Notes under the pieces: model-generated
What the model saw: only the letters and a program-made list of their open reading frames with translations
What the model was told of the DNA's origin: nothing
Databases searched by the model: none
Translations under genes and position numbers: made by a program
Shown here: in pieces, positions 51,536-60,187 of the stretch
Position numbering within the stretch: position 1 is the first letter of the stretch
How the letters are laid out: the number at the start of each line of letters is the position of its first letter
DNA from: JAVBJN01 sp031546985
Lineage (GTDB): Bacteria > Bacteroidota > Bacteroidia > Chitinophagales > Chitinophagaceae
Length of the DNA stretch: 64,000 nt
Assembly: GCA_031546985.1 (NCBI GenBank)
Contig: JAVBJN010000073.1
Location: 7,060 to 71,059, forward strand
Direction of reading: 5' to 3'

Positions 51536-54500
51536 TTAAGGGATTCTGTTGAAATTGCGGTTCACTGAGTTATTGGTAGTGTTGGAATCGTTTCCAGAGT
51601 TTTCAATATCCACCTGTACGTTAAAGGTTGAGTTGACAGGTACGCTGGCCTGGATGGTGTATTGTATACCAATGCGGCTTCTTTGTCCGCCAGGGATAGA
51701 CACACCTGCTTTACTGGTAAGCTGCACGGCAAAACCGTAGTCTACAATGTTCCAGTCTGGGTTGTTTACGCTTTGTACAGTGCCCAGCGTCATAGCCGTC
51801 ATTACAGGGTCGTAGTTGAAGGTGATGAATGCAGGTTTGTACATGGTTACCGCAATCTCGCCGCTGGTACCGAAACCTCTGGTTTCATTAATGTTAAGAA
51901 TGAAACTACCAGGTGTGCTGCTCGATGCAGAGGTAGACAGGATACTGAAAGTTGGAATCAGATCGGGTCTTCCGTCTGGCAAACCACCAAATGCGGCAGG
52001 CAGCTGATCGAGGCCATTGTTATTGGCAATACCATCACCATCCGGATCGGTTGGGTTATCTACCCTTCCATCATTGTTGGGATCGAGGGCACTGTTTCCA
52101 AACTCTGTAATATCAAATGCAGCATCGCCATCACTGTCGAGATCGTTATAATCAGGAACGCCATCGGTATCGGCATCTTTGATTGCAAAGTCGGCAGCAT
52201 CGCCAAACAGGCTATCGTTGCCGTCTACGCTGTCCATAATACCATCGCCATCTGCATCGGGGCCGTCTACTACACCATCATTGTTGGTATCTACATAGCC
52301 GGTTTGTCCACTTTCTACCATATCGCTTACGGTATCGTTATCGCTGTCCAGATCGCGGGCATCGGGTACGCCATCGCCATCAGAATCTTTCATTACAGGA
52401 TCGGCAGCATCGCCATAAGCAGCAGGGTTGCCATCCGCAGTGCCCAGGATGCCGTCACCATCGGTGTCGGTACCATCTACCATACCATCGCCATTGGCAT
52501 CGGTAAGCGCAGGACCAGCTTCGCGGATATCGTTAATACCATCATTATCGCTATCCAGATCGCGCACATTGGGTACACCATCGCCATCGGTATCCAGTAT
52601 TACAGGCAAGGTGCCGGCACCAAAGCCAACGGCATTATCGGCAGTGTTTAAAATACCATCGCGGTCGCCATCTTCGCCATCAGCCATACCGTCGCCATTG
52701 GTATCGGCTATGATACGGCCGCTTTCGCGGATATCGTTGATACCATCGTTATCGCTATCCAGGTCTACATAGTTGGGAGCAGCGTCGCCATCTGTGTTTA
52801 TCAGCGTATAATTATTAGTAGCTCCGGCAACGTCGGTAACTTCCAGCGTATTGGCCATGCCGTTGGTTCCTTTAGCTACAGCAGCATCAATCACACCGTT
52901 AAGATCGGCGTCCAGGGCTGCAAGTGCAGAGGCCGTGTGGCCGGCTTCCCACAGGTCGGGAATACCATCGTTATCGCTATCGAGATCGAGGTAGTTGGCA
53001 ATGCCATCACCATCGGTATCATCATCGGTGGGGTCGCCATTATTATTGCGGTCTTCTACCACATCGGCAATACCATCATTATCGCTATCGGCATCGCAGG
53101 CATCAAATACGCCATCGCCGTCTGTATCAACCGTAGCAGCTTTTACCAAACCGTTACAAGCATCGCAGGCATCGGGAGTACCATCGCCATCGGTATCAAT
53201 AGCATCATTACCAGTACCGCATAATTCAATACAATCGGCTACACCATCATTATCATCGTCACGGATCACGTAAGCATAATAAATGTTGTAGGTACCGCCG
53301 AGGCTGGCACTGATAAGACCCGCATCGAATACGATCTGTACTTCGTTAAAAGCCACTGTCGATTTCAAACCGATAAATGCCATACCCGTTGTGGGGTTAA
53401 GCAAGCCGGTAGAAAGCAGCGAAGGACCGCTCTGGCTCTGTACCAGCGTACCGCTGTTGTATGTATTGATTGTAATGGCATTCAGAATGTTCAGATCCAG
53501 CAGGGTGGCCTGGCGCGAAAGTGCAAAACCAGCAAAAGTACCTACCGGATAAGTTGAAGCGCCGCCGTTGGTTACCGCAATACGGGCACCGCAACCCACA
53601 CTAAGGATAGCAGGCGTATAGGTTGCAAAGTTGGTGAGCGAAGCATCTGTTAAGTTGGCAGTACCACTCATAGACTGGCCTATGCACACTACACCGAACG
53701 TGCCGGTACGCGAAGCCTGAATGGCACCAGTGTATGGCGCAGCCTGGTTAGAAGTGAGTGCATTGCGGCATTCTGTACAGGTAACCGGCTCTTCAAAGGC
53801 ATCATATACATTAAGCGCAGTAAGGGCTGCACCAATGGTAGGATTAATAACCAGTCTTACTTCGTTAAAAGGCAACGTGGTTGTAATGGCCAGTTTCACT
53901 TTGTCGTTGGTGCCAATACTTAGCGCACTAACATTGAGCAAACCAGCGCCGTTGCTAAAGGTCTGCGTTTCCTGCAGCACGCCATGCAGGTAGGTCTGCA
54001 CCGAAAAGTTGTTGAGCACGGTAGCAGTGAGCAGCCCGGTGCCGGTACTAATTACAAAACCAGTACGGTTGCCACCGGGATAAATGTTGTTTACATCTTT
54101 TACCGCGATGTAGGGATCGCCCAACAGACCTGTACTTACCAGCGAAGGATTGTAGGTAGCAAATGTGTTTTTGTTACCGTCTGTAAGGTTAGGCAGGTTG
54201 GTGATGGAGTTGAGTACATTAAGCACTTCGCCGCCAATGCTGGCATAGGTACCCGGGCCTGCAATCTGATCGCCGCAAATACCATTGTTTTCGTTGATAC
54301 CGCAGCTACCGTCAAATGCCATGGCATAATAAATGCGGGCACCATCCAGTAACGACAAGGCACTGGTAGATATCAGGCGGATTTCATCAAAATTCTTACC
54401 GGCACCGGTTTTGTATTGCAGGAACAGGCGGCCGTTGCCACCACCCAGCAGGTTTACAGAAGCCAGGTTGGCCGAAACCGAAAAAGTCTCCTGAAGTGTA

Positions 54501-54928
54501 CCATCAAGATAAGTTTGCACTTGCAGCGAGTTAATTACATTGGCAGTAAGCAGTGCAGGCGTAAGCTCAAGGAGATAACCTGCATACCAACCACCAGGAT
54601 AGGAAAATCCGGGTGTGGTATCCCTTACCGAGACACCGCTACCAGCCAGAAGGCCCGCAGTATTCGTTAGGGTGGCAAAATTGGTTTTGCTGGCATCTGT
54701 AATGTTGCCAGGGTTAGCAATGGAGTTACAGGATACGCAAAGGGTGCCCGTTTGTACCGGGGTAGCGGCTCTGTTTAAACCGGATACCGGATTGTAGCAG
54801 GGAGATCCATTTTGCGCTTCAGCCTTATTACCTGCCCACAGCATAACAAGTAATAATAAAAAGGCTGACGAGAAGAGTTGTGGTGTGAACTTTTTCAAGT
54901 GACAGCTAATTAATTGGTTAACAAACAA
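51536..54928 (-). CDS. Large surface protein with three repeated modules and TSP3 calcium-type repeats
   Basis: An 1130-residue secreted protein. The N terminus is a signal peptide ending KAEAQ (about residue 39). Three modules of about 150 residues follow (roughly 65-215, 225-390 and 400-565), each with a LTD...TNFATY stretch, a YPxG(x)xxGF segment and a closing FNEVRLV-like strand. Residues about 565-985 are thrombospondin type 3-like repeats (DTDGDGVPDARDLDSDND and variants, roughly twenty DxDxDG loops), which bind calcium and stiffen the chain. The last 145 residues are a beta domain with no sorting signal. The next gene does carry one, so the pair may be exported together. I do not know a name for the modules. 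Confidence 0.85.
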   Translation of the reverse strand: MFVNQLISCHLKKFTPQLFSSAFLLLLVMLWAGNKAEAQNGSPCYNPVSGLNRAATPVQTGTLCVSCNSIANPGNITDASKTNFATLTNTAGLLAGSGVSVRDTTPGFSYPGGWYAGYLLELTPALLTANVINSLQVQTYLDGTLQETFSVSANLASVNLLGGGNGRLFLQYKTGAGKNFDEIRLISTSALSLLDGARIYYAMAFDGSCGINENNGICGDQIAGPGTYASIGGEVLNVLNSITNLPNLTDGNKNTFATYNPSLVSTGLLGDPYIAVKDVNNIYPGGNRTGFVISTGTGLLTATVLNNFSVQTYLHGVLQETQTFSNGAGLLNVSALSIGTNDKVKLAITTTLPFNEVRLVINPTIGAALTALNVYDAFEEPVTCTECRNALTSNQAAPYTGAIQASRTGTFGVVCIGQSMSGTANLTDASLTNFATYTPAILSVGCGARIAVTNGGASTYPVGTFAGFALSRQATLLDLNILNAITINTYNSGTLVQSQSGPSLLSTGLLNPTTGMAFIGLKSTVAFNEVQIVFDAGLISASLGGTYNIYYAYVIRDDDNDGVADCIELCGTGNDAIDTDGDGTPDACDACNGLVKAATVDTDGDGVFDACDADSDNDGIADVVEDRNNNGDPTDDDTDGDGIANYLDLDSDNDGIPDLWEAGHTASALAALDADLNGVIDAAVAKGTNGMANTLEVTDVAGATNNYTLINTDGDAAPNYVDLDSDNDGINDIRESGRIIADTNGDGMADGEDGDRDGILNTADNAVGFGAGTLPVILDTDGDGVPNVRDLDSDNDGINDIREAGPALTDANGDGMVDGTDTDGDGILGTADGNPAAYGDAADPVMKDSDGDGVPDARDLDSDNDTVSDMVESGQTGYVDTNNDGVVDGPDADGDGIMDSVDGNDSLFGDAADFAIKDADTDGVPDYNDLDSDGDAAFDITEFGNSALDPNNDGRVDNPTDPDGDGIANNNGLDQLPAAFGGLPDGRPDLIPTFSILSTSASSSTPGSFILNINETRGFGTSGEIAVTMYKPAFITFNYDPVMTAMTLGTVQSVNNPDWNIVDYGFAVQLTSKAGVSIPGGQRSRIGIQYTIQASVPVNSTFNVQVDIENSGNDSNTTNNSVNRNFNRIP

Positions 54929-54958
54929 AAAGCACAGGGTTCAGTGCTATTCACAAAA

Positions 54959-54989
54959 CAAAACTATATTCAATTTGAAGAAAAACAAA
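54959..54989 (-). promoter_or_regulatory. Promoter of the TSP3/T9SS gene pair
   Basis: On the minus strand, TTTG (54986-54989), 19 bases, TAGTTTTG (54959-54966), a complete match to the Bacteroidota consensus, 30 bases upstream of the start codon. Confidence 0.78.
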
Positions 54990-55287
54990 ATTGATATTTT
55001 ATTTCGATTTATGATTTTTCGTTATTTATTAAAATAATAAATTATTAATCTATCATAATAAGTAAGTAAGCCCAAAAATTAAACATTAAAGGATGCCCTA
55101 CATTTATTTTGCAGTGGTAAAAAATGTAATGTGAATGGCGCTTAAAAACACAATCCATATGAAAACAGCCAATTATATAGAGAAATAATCATAACGAATT
55201 TAAGCGTCGGGAGAAAGGGTGGCTAAAGCGCGCCGCACCTACATCAGAGCAGGGAAAAAGAGACGGGAATGGTCATTCTCATAAAAA
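54990..55287. other. Gene-free AT-rich stretch between the TSP3 gene and the atp terminator
   Basis: I see no coding frame longer than about 10 codons, no strong hairpin and no tRNA. An atpG gene, expected after atpA in many Bacteroidota, is absent here. Confidence 0.55.
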
Positions 55288-55317
55288 AACCGTCCCCACA
55301 ATATTGTGAGGACGGTT
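55288..55317 (-). terminator. Terminator of the atpB-E-F-H-A operon
   Basis: Stem arms AACCGTCC (55288-55295) and GGACGGTT (55310-55317) enclose a further CACA/TGTG pairing. On the minus strand the hairpin is followed by seven T. It is 26 bases past the atpA stop. Confidence 0.88.
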
Positions 55318-55343
55318 AATATGCTTATTACTAATGTATTAGC

Positions 55344-56921
55344 TTATTTGTACTGAGGAATCAGGCTGTTTACCAGCTGAAGCATTTTCTCAATACCATC
55401 TTCCGGCATGTTTCCTTTTTTGAACTCAGCCAGTACGTTTGGCAGTTTCAGTTCCATTTCGGACAGGAAAGCATCTTCGAAATCACGCACTTTGCTTACC
55501 GCTACTTCACGGATCAGACCGTTGGTACCCAGGTAAATCATAGCTACTTGTTTCTCAACGGAGTATGGAGAGAACTGAGGTTGTTTCAGGATTTCCACGT
55601 TACGCGCACCTTTGTCCAGTACCAGTTTGGTAGCAGGATCGAGGTCGCCACCGAATTTGGAGAAAGCTTCCATTTCGCGGTACAGGGCCTGATCGAGTTT
55701 CAGGGTACCGGATACTTTCTTCATGGATTTGATCTGCGCAGAACCACCCACACGGCTCACGGAGATACCTACGTTGATCGCAGGACGGATACCGGAGTTG
55801 AACAGGTTGGATTCCAGGAAGATCTGACCATCGGTGATGGAGATAACGTTGGTTGGGATGTATGCAGATACGTCACCAGCCTGTGTTTCGATAATTGGCA
55901 GCGCGGTTAAAGAACCACCACCTTTTACCAGGTGTTTGATAGACTCTGGCAAATCGTTCATTTGCGCAGCGATATCATCACGGTTAATCACTTTAGCAGA
56001 ACGTTCCAGCAAGCGGCTGTGCAGGTAGAATACATCACCTGGGTAAGCCTCACGTCCTGGAGGACGACGCAGCAGCAGGGACACCTCACGGTAAGCAACG
56101 GCTTGTTTAGACAAATCATCATAAATGATCAGTGCAGAACGGCCTGTATCGCGGAAGAACTCACCAATTGCAGCACCTGCGAAAGGAGCGTAGAACTGCA
56201 ATGGAGCAGGGTCAGCAGCAGAAGCAGAAACGATGATGGTATAATCCATCGCACCGTTTTCCTGCAGGGTTTTCATTACAGAAGCAACGGTAGAGGCTTT
56301 CTGACCGATAGCTACGTAAATGCAATATACTGGTTTGCCAGCATGGAAAAACTCTTTCTGGTTGATGATGGTATCAATACAGATAGCGGTTTTACCGGTC
56401 TGACGGTCACCGATTACCAGCTCACGCTGGCCACGGCCAATCGGAATCATCGCATCAATCGCTTTGATACCGGTTTGCAGTGGTTCTTTTACCGGCTCAC
56501 GGAAGATAACGCCTGGTGCTTTACGCTCCAGAGGCATTTCATACACATCGCCGCTGATTGGACCTTTACCGTCGATAGGCAGACCCAGGGTATTTACTAC
56601 ACGGCCTACCATGCCATCACCTACTTTAATAGAGGCGATCTGACCGGTACGACGTACTTTGTTTCCTTCTTTAATTCCTGCAGAGTCACCCATCAATACC
56701 ACACCCACATTGTCTTCTTCCAGGTTCATCGCGATGGCTTTAACGCCAGTCTCAAATTCTACCAGTTCACCGGCACGTACACCGTTCAAGCCATAGATAC
56801 GGGCAATACCGTCACCTACCTGCAATACAGTACCAACTTCTTCCAGATCGGCGCTGGCGTTGAAGTTTGTTAATTGCTGGCGTAATATTGCGGATATTTC
56901 ATCCGGTTTAATCTCTACCAT
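55344..56921 (-). CDS. atpA: ATP synthase F1 subunit alpha
   Basis: Alpha subunit of F1, 525 residues, non-catalytic nucleotide-binding partner of beta. Walker A VIGDRQTGKTAI lies near residues 169-180, GQKASTVASVM follows, and SALIIYDDLSKQAVAYREVSLLLRRPPGREAYPGD (quoted core RPPGREAYPGD) is the diagnostic block. It is the last gene of this atp operon; the gamma gene does not follow. Confidence 0.98.
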   Translation of the reverse strand: MVEIKPDEISAILRQQLTNFNASADLEEVGTVLQVGDGIARIYGLNGVRAGELVEFETGVKAIAMNLEEDNVGVVLMGDSAGIKEGNKVRRTGQIASIKVGDGMVGRVVNTLGLPIDGKGPISGDVYEMPLERKAPGVIFREPVKEPLQTGIKAIDAMIPIGRGQRELVIGDRQTGKTAICIDTIINQKEFFHAGKPVYCIYVAIGQKASTVASVMKTLQENGAMDYTIIVSASAADPAPLQFYAPFAGAAIGEFFRDTGRSALIIYDDLSKQAVAYREVSLLLRRPPGREAYPGDVFYLHSRLLERSAKVINRDDIAAQMNDLPESIKHLVKGGGSLTALPIIETQAGDVSAYIPTNVISITDGQIFLESNLFNSGIRPAINVGISVSRVGGSAQIKSMKKVSGTLKLDQALYREMEAFSKFGGDLDPATKLVLDKGARNVEILKQPQFSPYSVEKQVAMIYLGTNGLIREVAVSKVRDFEDAFLSEMELKLPNVLAEFKKGNMPEDGIEKMLQLVNSLIPQYK

Positions 56922-56993
56922 AGTTATAGATATTAGGTACTTGAGTTTAAATTTTGAATTTTTCGGCTACGCTTTCACGTGGCCTTCCTTTAT

Positions 56994-57554
56994 TTAGATT
57001 TTCTGAACAAATATGTTGTCCAGGAATTGTTTTCTGATATCATGCAGGTCGCGCGCAATGCTGGCATCCCACAGTTTATCTTCAACTTCGATTGTAAAAC
57101 CGCCAATGAGTTCGGGATCTACTGAAGTGTTCAGTTCCACGTTTTGCAATGGGGTCTTGCTCTTTATTTTATCTGCAATCAGCTGTTTCAGGCTATTGTC
57201 CAGTTCAAAAGCAGTGGTAAGTTTAACCTCACTGATGCTTTTTACCTTTTTGTATTGCTGAATAAAGGCCACAATTATTTCCGGCAGAAAATACTCACGG
57301 CCTTTGGATACGATCAGCTTCAGAAAACCCTGGGTAATAACGCCCAGTTTTCCGTTCAGCACAGCATCCAGAACCGCCTGTTTTTTGTCAGACTTAATGA
57401 TCGGACTTCTCAGCATCATCACGAAATCGTGGCTGCTTTTGGTGATCTGCTGCAGCAACAACATGTCGGTATAAACCGCATCCAGCTGGTTTTGCTCTAT
57501 GGCTAAACCCAGTAAGGAGTTGGCGTATCTTGATGCTAAACGGGGATTATACAT
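56994..57554 (-). CDS. atpH: ATP synthase F1 subunit delta
   Basis: Delta subunit linking F1 alpha to the Fo b stalk, 186 residues. MYNPRLASRYANSLLGLA is the typical N-terminal helix, and the C-terminal half shows VELNTSVDPELIGGFTIEVEDKLWDASI, the family's conserved DPxLIGGF segment. It lies between atpF and atpA, as usual. Confidence 0.95.
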   Translation of the reverse strand: MYNPRLASRYANSLLGLAIEQNQLDAVYTDMLLLQQITKSSHDFVMMLRSPIIKSDKKQAVLDAVLNGKLGVITQGFLKLIVSKGREYFLPEIIVAFIQQYKKVKSISEVKLTTAFELDNSLKQLIADKIKSKTPLQNVELNTSVDPELIGGFTIEVEDKLWDASIARDLHDIRKQFLDNIFVQKI

Positions 57555-57627
57555 TTCTTTCGGTTAATCTATGTAAACATTCAAACATCGTTGCCGTCTG
57601 GTTACAAACGGACCACGAATTTATGCA

Positions 57628-58143
57628 TTAATTCAACGTAATCTCTTCAGCCAGTTGCTTGATGTAAGATTCCTGTGCTGATTTGTCAGACATTTCCTTA
57701 CGCAATACCTTTTCTGCTACATCAATGACCAGGGTACCGATCTGATTTTTAACATCAGTAAGGGCGGCCATTTTCTGGTGGTTGATCTGCTCCTGGGTTT
57801 CAGCCATAATTTTAGAAGCTTCAGCTTTCGCCATCTCCTTGGCTTCGTTTACGATCTTGTCTTTCGCTTCTTTCGCTTCTTTCAGCATAAGTGCTCTTTC
57901 TTCACGAGCCTGGGCCATCATAGCTTCGTTCTCGTTTTTCATCTGAGCCATTTCTGCTTTTACTTTATCGGCCTGCGCCAGTGCGTCGGCAATACCCTGC
58001 TCACGCTCATGAATCATTTTCATGATCGGTTTCCAGGCAAATTTGCCCAGCAGGAACAACAGAATAAGGAAAGTAATACCAGTCCAGAACACAAGACCGA
58101 TATCGGGTTTAACCAGCGGGTTTAACTCAAATAAAAATACCAT
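57628..58143 (-). CDS. atpF: ATP synthase Fo subunit b
   Basis: Peripheral-stalk subunit b, 171 residues: an N-terminal membrane helix (IGLVFWTGITFLILLFLLGKFAW, about residues 14-36) followed by a long, highly charged alpha-helical stalk rich in K, E, A and M. It is preceded by atpE (92-base gap) and followed by atpH. Confidence 0.96.
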   Translation of the reverse strand: MVFLFELNPLVKPDIGLVFWTGITFLILLFLLGKFAWKPIMKMIHEREQGIADALAQADKVKAEMAQMKNENEAMMAQAREERALMLKEAKEAKDKIVNEAKEMAKAEASKIMAETQEQINHQKMAALTDVKNQIGTLVIDVAEKVLRKEMSDKSAQESYIKQLAEEITLN

Positions 58144-58235
58144 ATATGGGGTGTCTTAAATTGTTTACGTGTTGAGGTAGAATTTAAGGCTCCTTTGCCC
58201 TGTGCTCCGGAGCCTTAAATAAAGTTGGATCGCTA

Positions 58236-58445
58236 TTATCCGTTACCCAGCAGAGCAACTACTACAGCGAACAGGCCTACACCCTCTACCAGAGCGGCAG
58301 CGATGATCATAGCACCTTGGATTTTACCGGCAACTTCTGGTTGACGAGCCATAGATTCTACAGCAGATCCACCAATACGTCCGATACCCAGACCAGCACC
58401 AATAGCAGCCAGACCGGCACCAATTGCAGCAATACTTCCTGTCAT
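58236..58445 (-). CDS. atpE: ATP synthase Fo subunit c
   Basis: Rotor-ring subunit, 69 residues, two membrane helices joined by the polar loop with ARQPE. The first helix is the Gly-rich GAGLAAIGAGLGIGRIGG, the second AMIIAAALVEGVGLFAVVVA carries the ion-binding Glu near residue 54. The residues around it lack the polar partners typical of sodium-driven c subunits, so proton coupling is the simplest reading. Confidence 0.97.
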   Translation of the reverse strand: MTGSIAAIGAGLAAIGAGLGIGRIGGSAVESMARQPEVAGKIQGAMIIAAALVEGVGLFAVVVALLGNG

Positions 58446-58508
58446 TTTTGTAAATGTTTAGGGTTGTTTAAAAAAAATCGTTGTTAATCTATTTGTGACA
58501 CTATTTAA

Positions 58509-59660
58509 TTAGTGTGCTTTTGCGTGACCGTGCTCATCGCCATGATCATGATGGTGCTCTTCTACCGCAGAACCGATGTACAGCGATGCCAGCAGGGTAA
58601 AGATGAAGGCTTGCAGGAACGCTACCAGCAACTCTACTACACTGATGAATACTGCAAACGGTACAGATACCGCACTTGCACCAACACTTTTGAAGATAAA
58701 GATCAGGGAGATAAGACCCAGCACCAGGATGTGACCTGCGGTGATGTTTGCAAAAAGACGGATCATTAATGATACAGGCTTAATGAAAATACCGAGCAGC
58801 TCAATCGGAGCCAGGAAGATTTTAATAGGAACGGGTACATCAGGCATCCAGAAAATGTGCTTCCAGTAGTTGCTGTTACCGCTGAAGCTTACAACCAGGA
58901 AGGTGATCACCGCCAGGGTAAGTGTAAATGCGATGTTACCGGTAAGGTTGGCACCACCCGGGAAGAATGGAACCAGGCCCAGCAGGTTGTTAATCCAGAT
59001 AAAGAAGAACAGGGTTAACAGGAAAGGCATATAACGTGCATACCTGGGACCAATGTTCGGAGCGGCGATCTCGTCGCGTACAAACATGATGAGCGGCTCC
59101 ATAAACGACTGCAGACCTTTAGGGGCCTGACCCGGACGTCTTTTGTAAGCACCTGCTACAGACATGAACAGGATGAACATCAACGCCATACCAAAGAACA
59201 TAGCAACTACGTTTTTGGTGATGGAGAAATCGTATACTTTAGAAGTCAGCTCTGCATTTACAGAACCGTCTTCGTTTACTACTTTCAATTTGTCTTCTAC
59301 CAGTTTGTAAGGATAGTTGGCCTGGTGCACTACCGGCTGGTGGTGCTCATCCATCAGTTTATCCGACATAAAGGTTTCGATACCCTTGTCAGAATAAACG
59401 ATTACCGGCAGCGGCAGGGACGTATGTCCAAACAAGTGCCAGCTGTGGCTGTCCATTACGTGTTCCAGCAACACTTTCTTCGCATCAAATTTTCCCTCTT
59501 CACCGTGCGCTGCTTCATGACCTTCTTCGTGTGCTACTGCAGTAGTGGCAACAGAGTCATGAGATTCAAGATGGGCCTCTTCCTGAGCCATTACCGGCAC
59601 GGAAAATAGCGTAGCAACAAAAAGTGCTAGTACTGAACGTTTTATACTTTTGAAAGACAT
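58509..59660 (-). CDS. atpB: ATP synthase Fo subunit a, with signal peptide and His-rich extensions
   Basis: Proton-channel subunit a, 383 residues. I chose the ATG at 59660 because the promoter lies between it and the longer frame's start at 59723. The conserved helices include PVSLMIRLFANITAGHILV with the essential Arg, and LVAFLQAFIFTLLASLYIG. Unlike E. coli AtpB, it begins with a cleavable-looking signal peptide (MSFKSIKRSVLALFVATLFS, then VPVMAQ) and a periplasmic stretch of about 130 residues rich in His and Glu. The C terminus is also His-rich (EEHHHDHGDEHGHAKAH). It is the first gene of the operon, 63 bases ahead of atpE. Confidence 0.95.
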   Translation of the reverse strand: MSFKSIKRSVLALFVATLFSVPVMAQEEAHLESHDSVATTAVAHEEGHEAAHGEEGKFDAKKVLLEHVMDSHSWHLFGHTSLPLPVIVYSDKGIETFMSDKLMDEHHQPVVHQANYPYKLVEDKLKVVNEDGSVNAELTSKVYDFSITKNVVAMFFGMALMFILFMSVAGAYKRRPGQAPKGLQSFMEPLIMFVRDEIAAPNIGPRYARYMPFLLTLFFFIWINNLLGLVPFFPGGANLTGNIAFTLTLAVITFLVVSFSGNSNYWKHIFWMPDVPVPIKIFLAPIELLGIFIKPVSLMIRLFANITAGHILVLGLISLIFIFKSVGASAVSVPFAVFISVVELLVAFLQAFIFTLLASLYIGSAVEEHHHDHGDEHGHAKAH

Positions 59661-59681
59661 TATCTGTGCTGAAAATTTGCG

Positions 59682-59689
59682 CAAAGATA
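59682..59689 (-). promoter_or_regulatory. -7 element of the atp operon
   Basis: The minus strand reads TATCTTTG, a perfect match, 21 bases upstream of the chosen atpB start. No TTTG at the standard -33 distance; one lies about 11 bases upstream. Confidence 0.6.
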
Positions 59690-59862
59690 CGCTTTGCTGC
59701 CAAAAAAAGAAACCGAATGACAAAAATCATCGGGGTTATTTATGGCATTGTTGCACAATAGAGAAATACGGGTAATGTGCTAATGGATTAATTAGCCAAT
59801 TTACCACTGTAGAGTCAGAGGTGAGAGGTGAAAAGTGAATGGTAAAAAAGCCCGCGAGACCT

Positions 59863-60003
59863 GACCCTTCGACAAAGCCTGTCCCGCCTATGCTAAGCTC
59901 AGTAACCCAAGCTCAGGACCAGAAGATAGCCGGCTGAGCCTGTCGAAGCCTGCGGTTACAGATGAGAAAGCACGACCCTTCGACAAAGCCGGTCCCGCCT
60001 ATG
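59863..60003. repeat. Intergenic repeat cluster with direct 30-bp copies
   Basis: A 30-bp sequence beginning GACCCTTCGACAAAGCC occurs at 59863-59892 and at 59974-60003 with a single difference. Between them GAGCCTGTCGAAGCCTG (59936-59952) is a partly inverted relative and matches the copy at 39722. The gene-free stretch 59690-60187 is otherwise without features except the hairpin below. Confidence 0.8.
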
Positions 60004-60077
60004 CGGGGCTCAGGGACCGGTGCTTGTTTAGGAGCTCAATTTGCCAAGCCAGAGATTCAGGAAATGGTATCCCCGAA

Positions 60078-60096
60078 AGTCCCGCACAGCGGGACT
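60078..60096. repeat. Small intergenic hairpin
   Basis: Arms AGTCCCGC (60078-60085) and GCGGGACT (60089-60096) with loop ACA. No T-run follows on the minus strand, where the ABC exporter gene ends 92 bases away, so a terminator role is doubtful. It continues the repeat-rich region. Confidence 0.6.
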
Positions 60097-60187
60097 GAGC
60101 CAGAGCACAATCCATCCCGCGCAAAGAGATCAGACATCCCTACATCAGACATCAGCGATCGCACTTCGGAGATCAGCGATCAAAAGA

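Noticed and set aside
52000..53300. A DNA-level tandem repeat array in the TSP3 gene
   Set aside because: The repeats are explained by the encoded DxDxDG protein repeats, with third positions varying as expected for coding sequence.
54990..55287. A small gene starting at the ATG near 55158
   Set aside because: It closes after about 9 codons and has no supporting promoter or homology.
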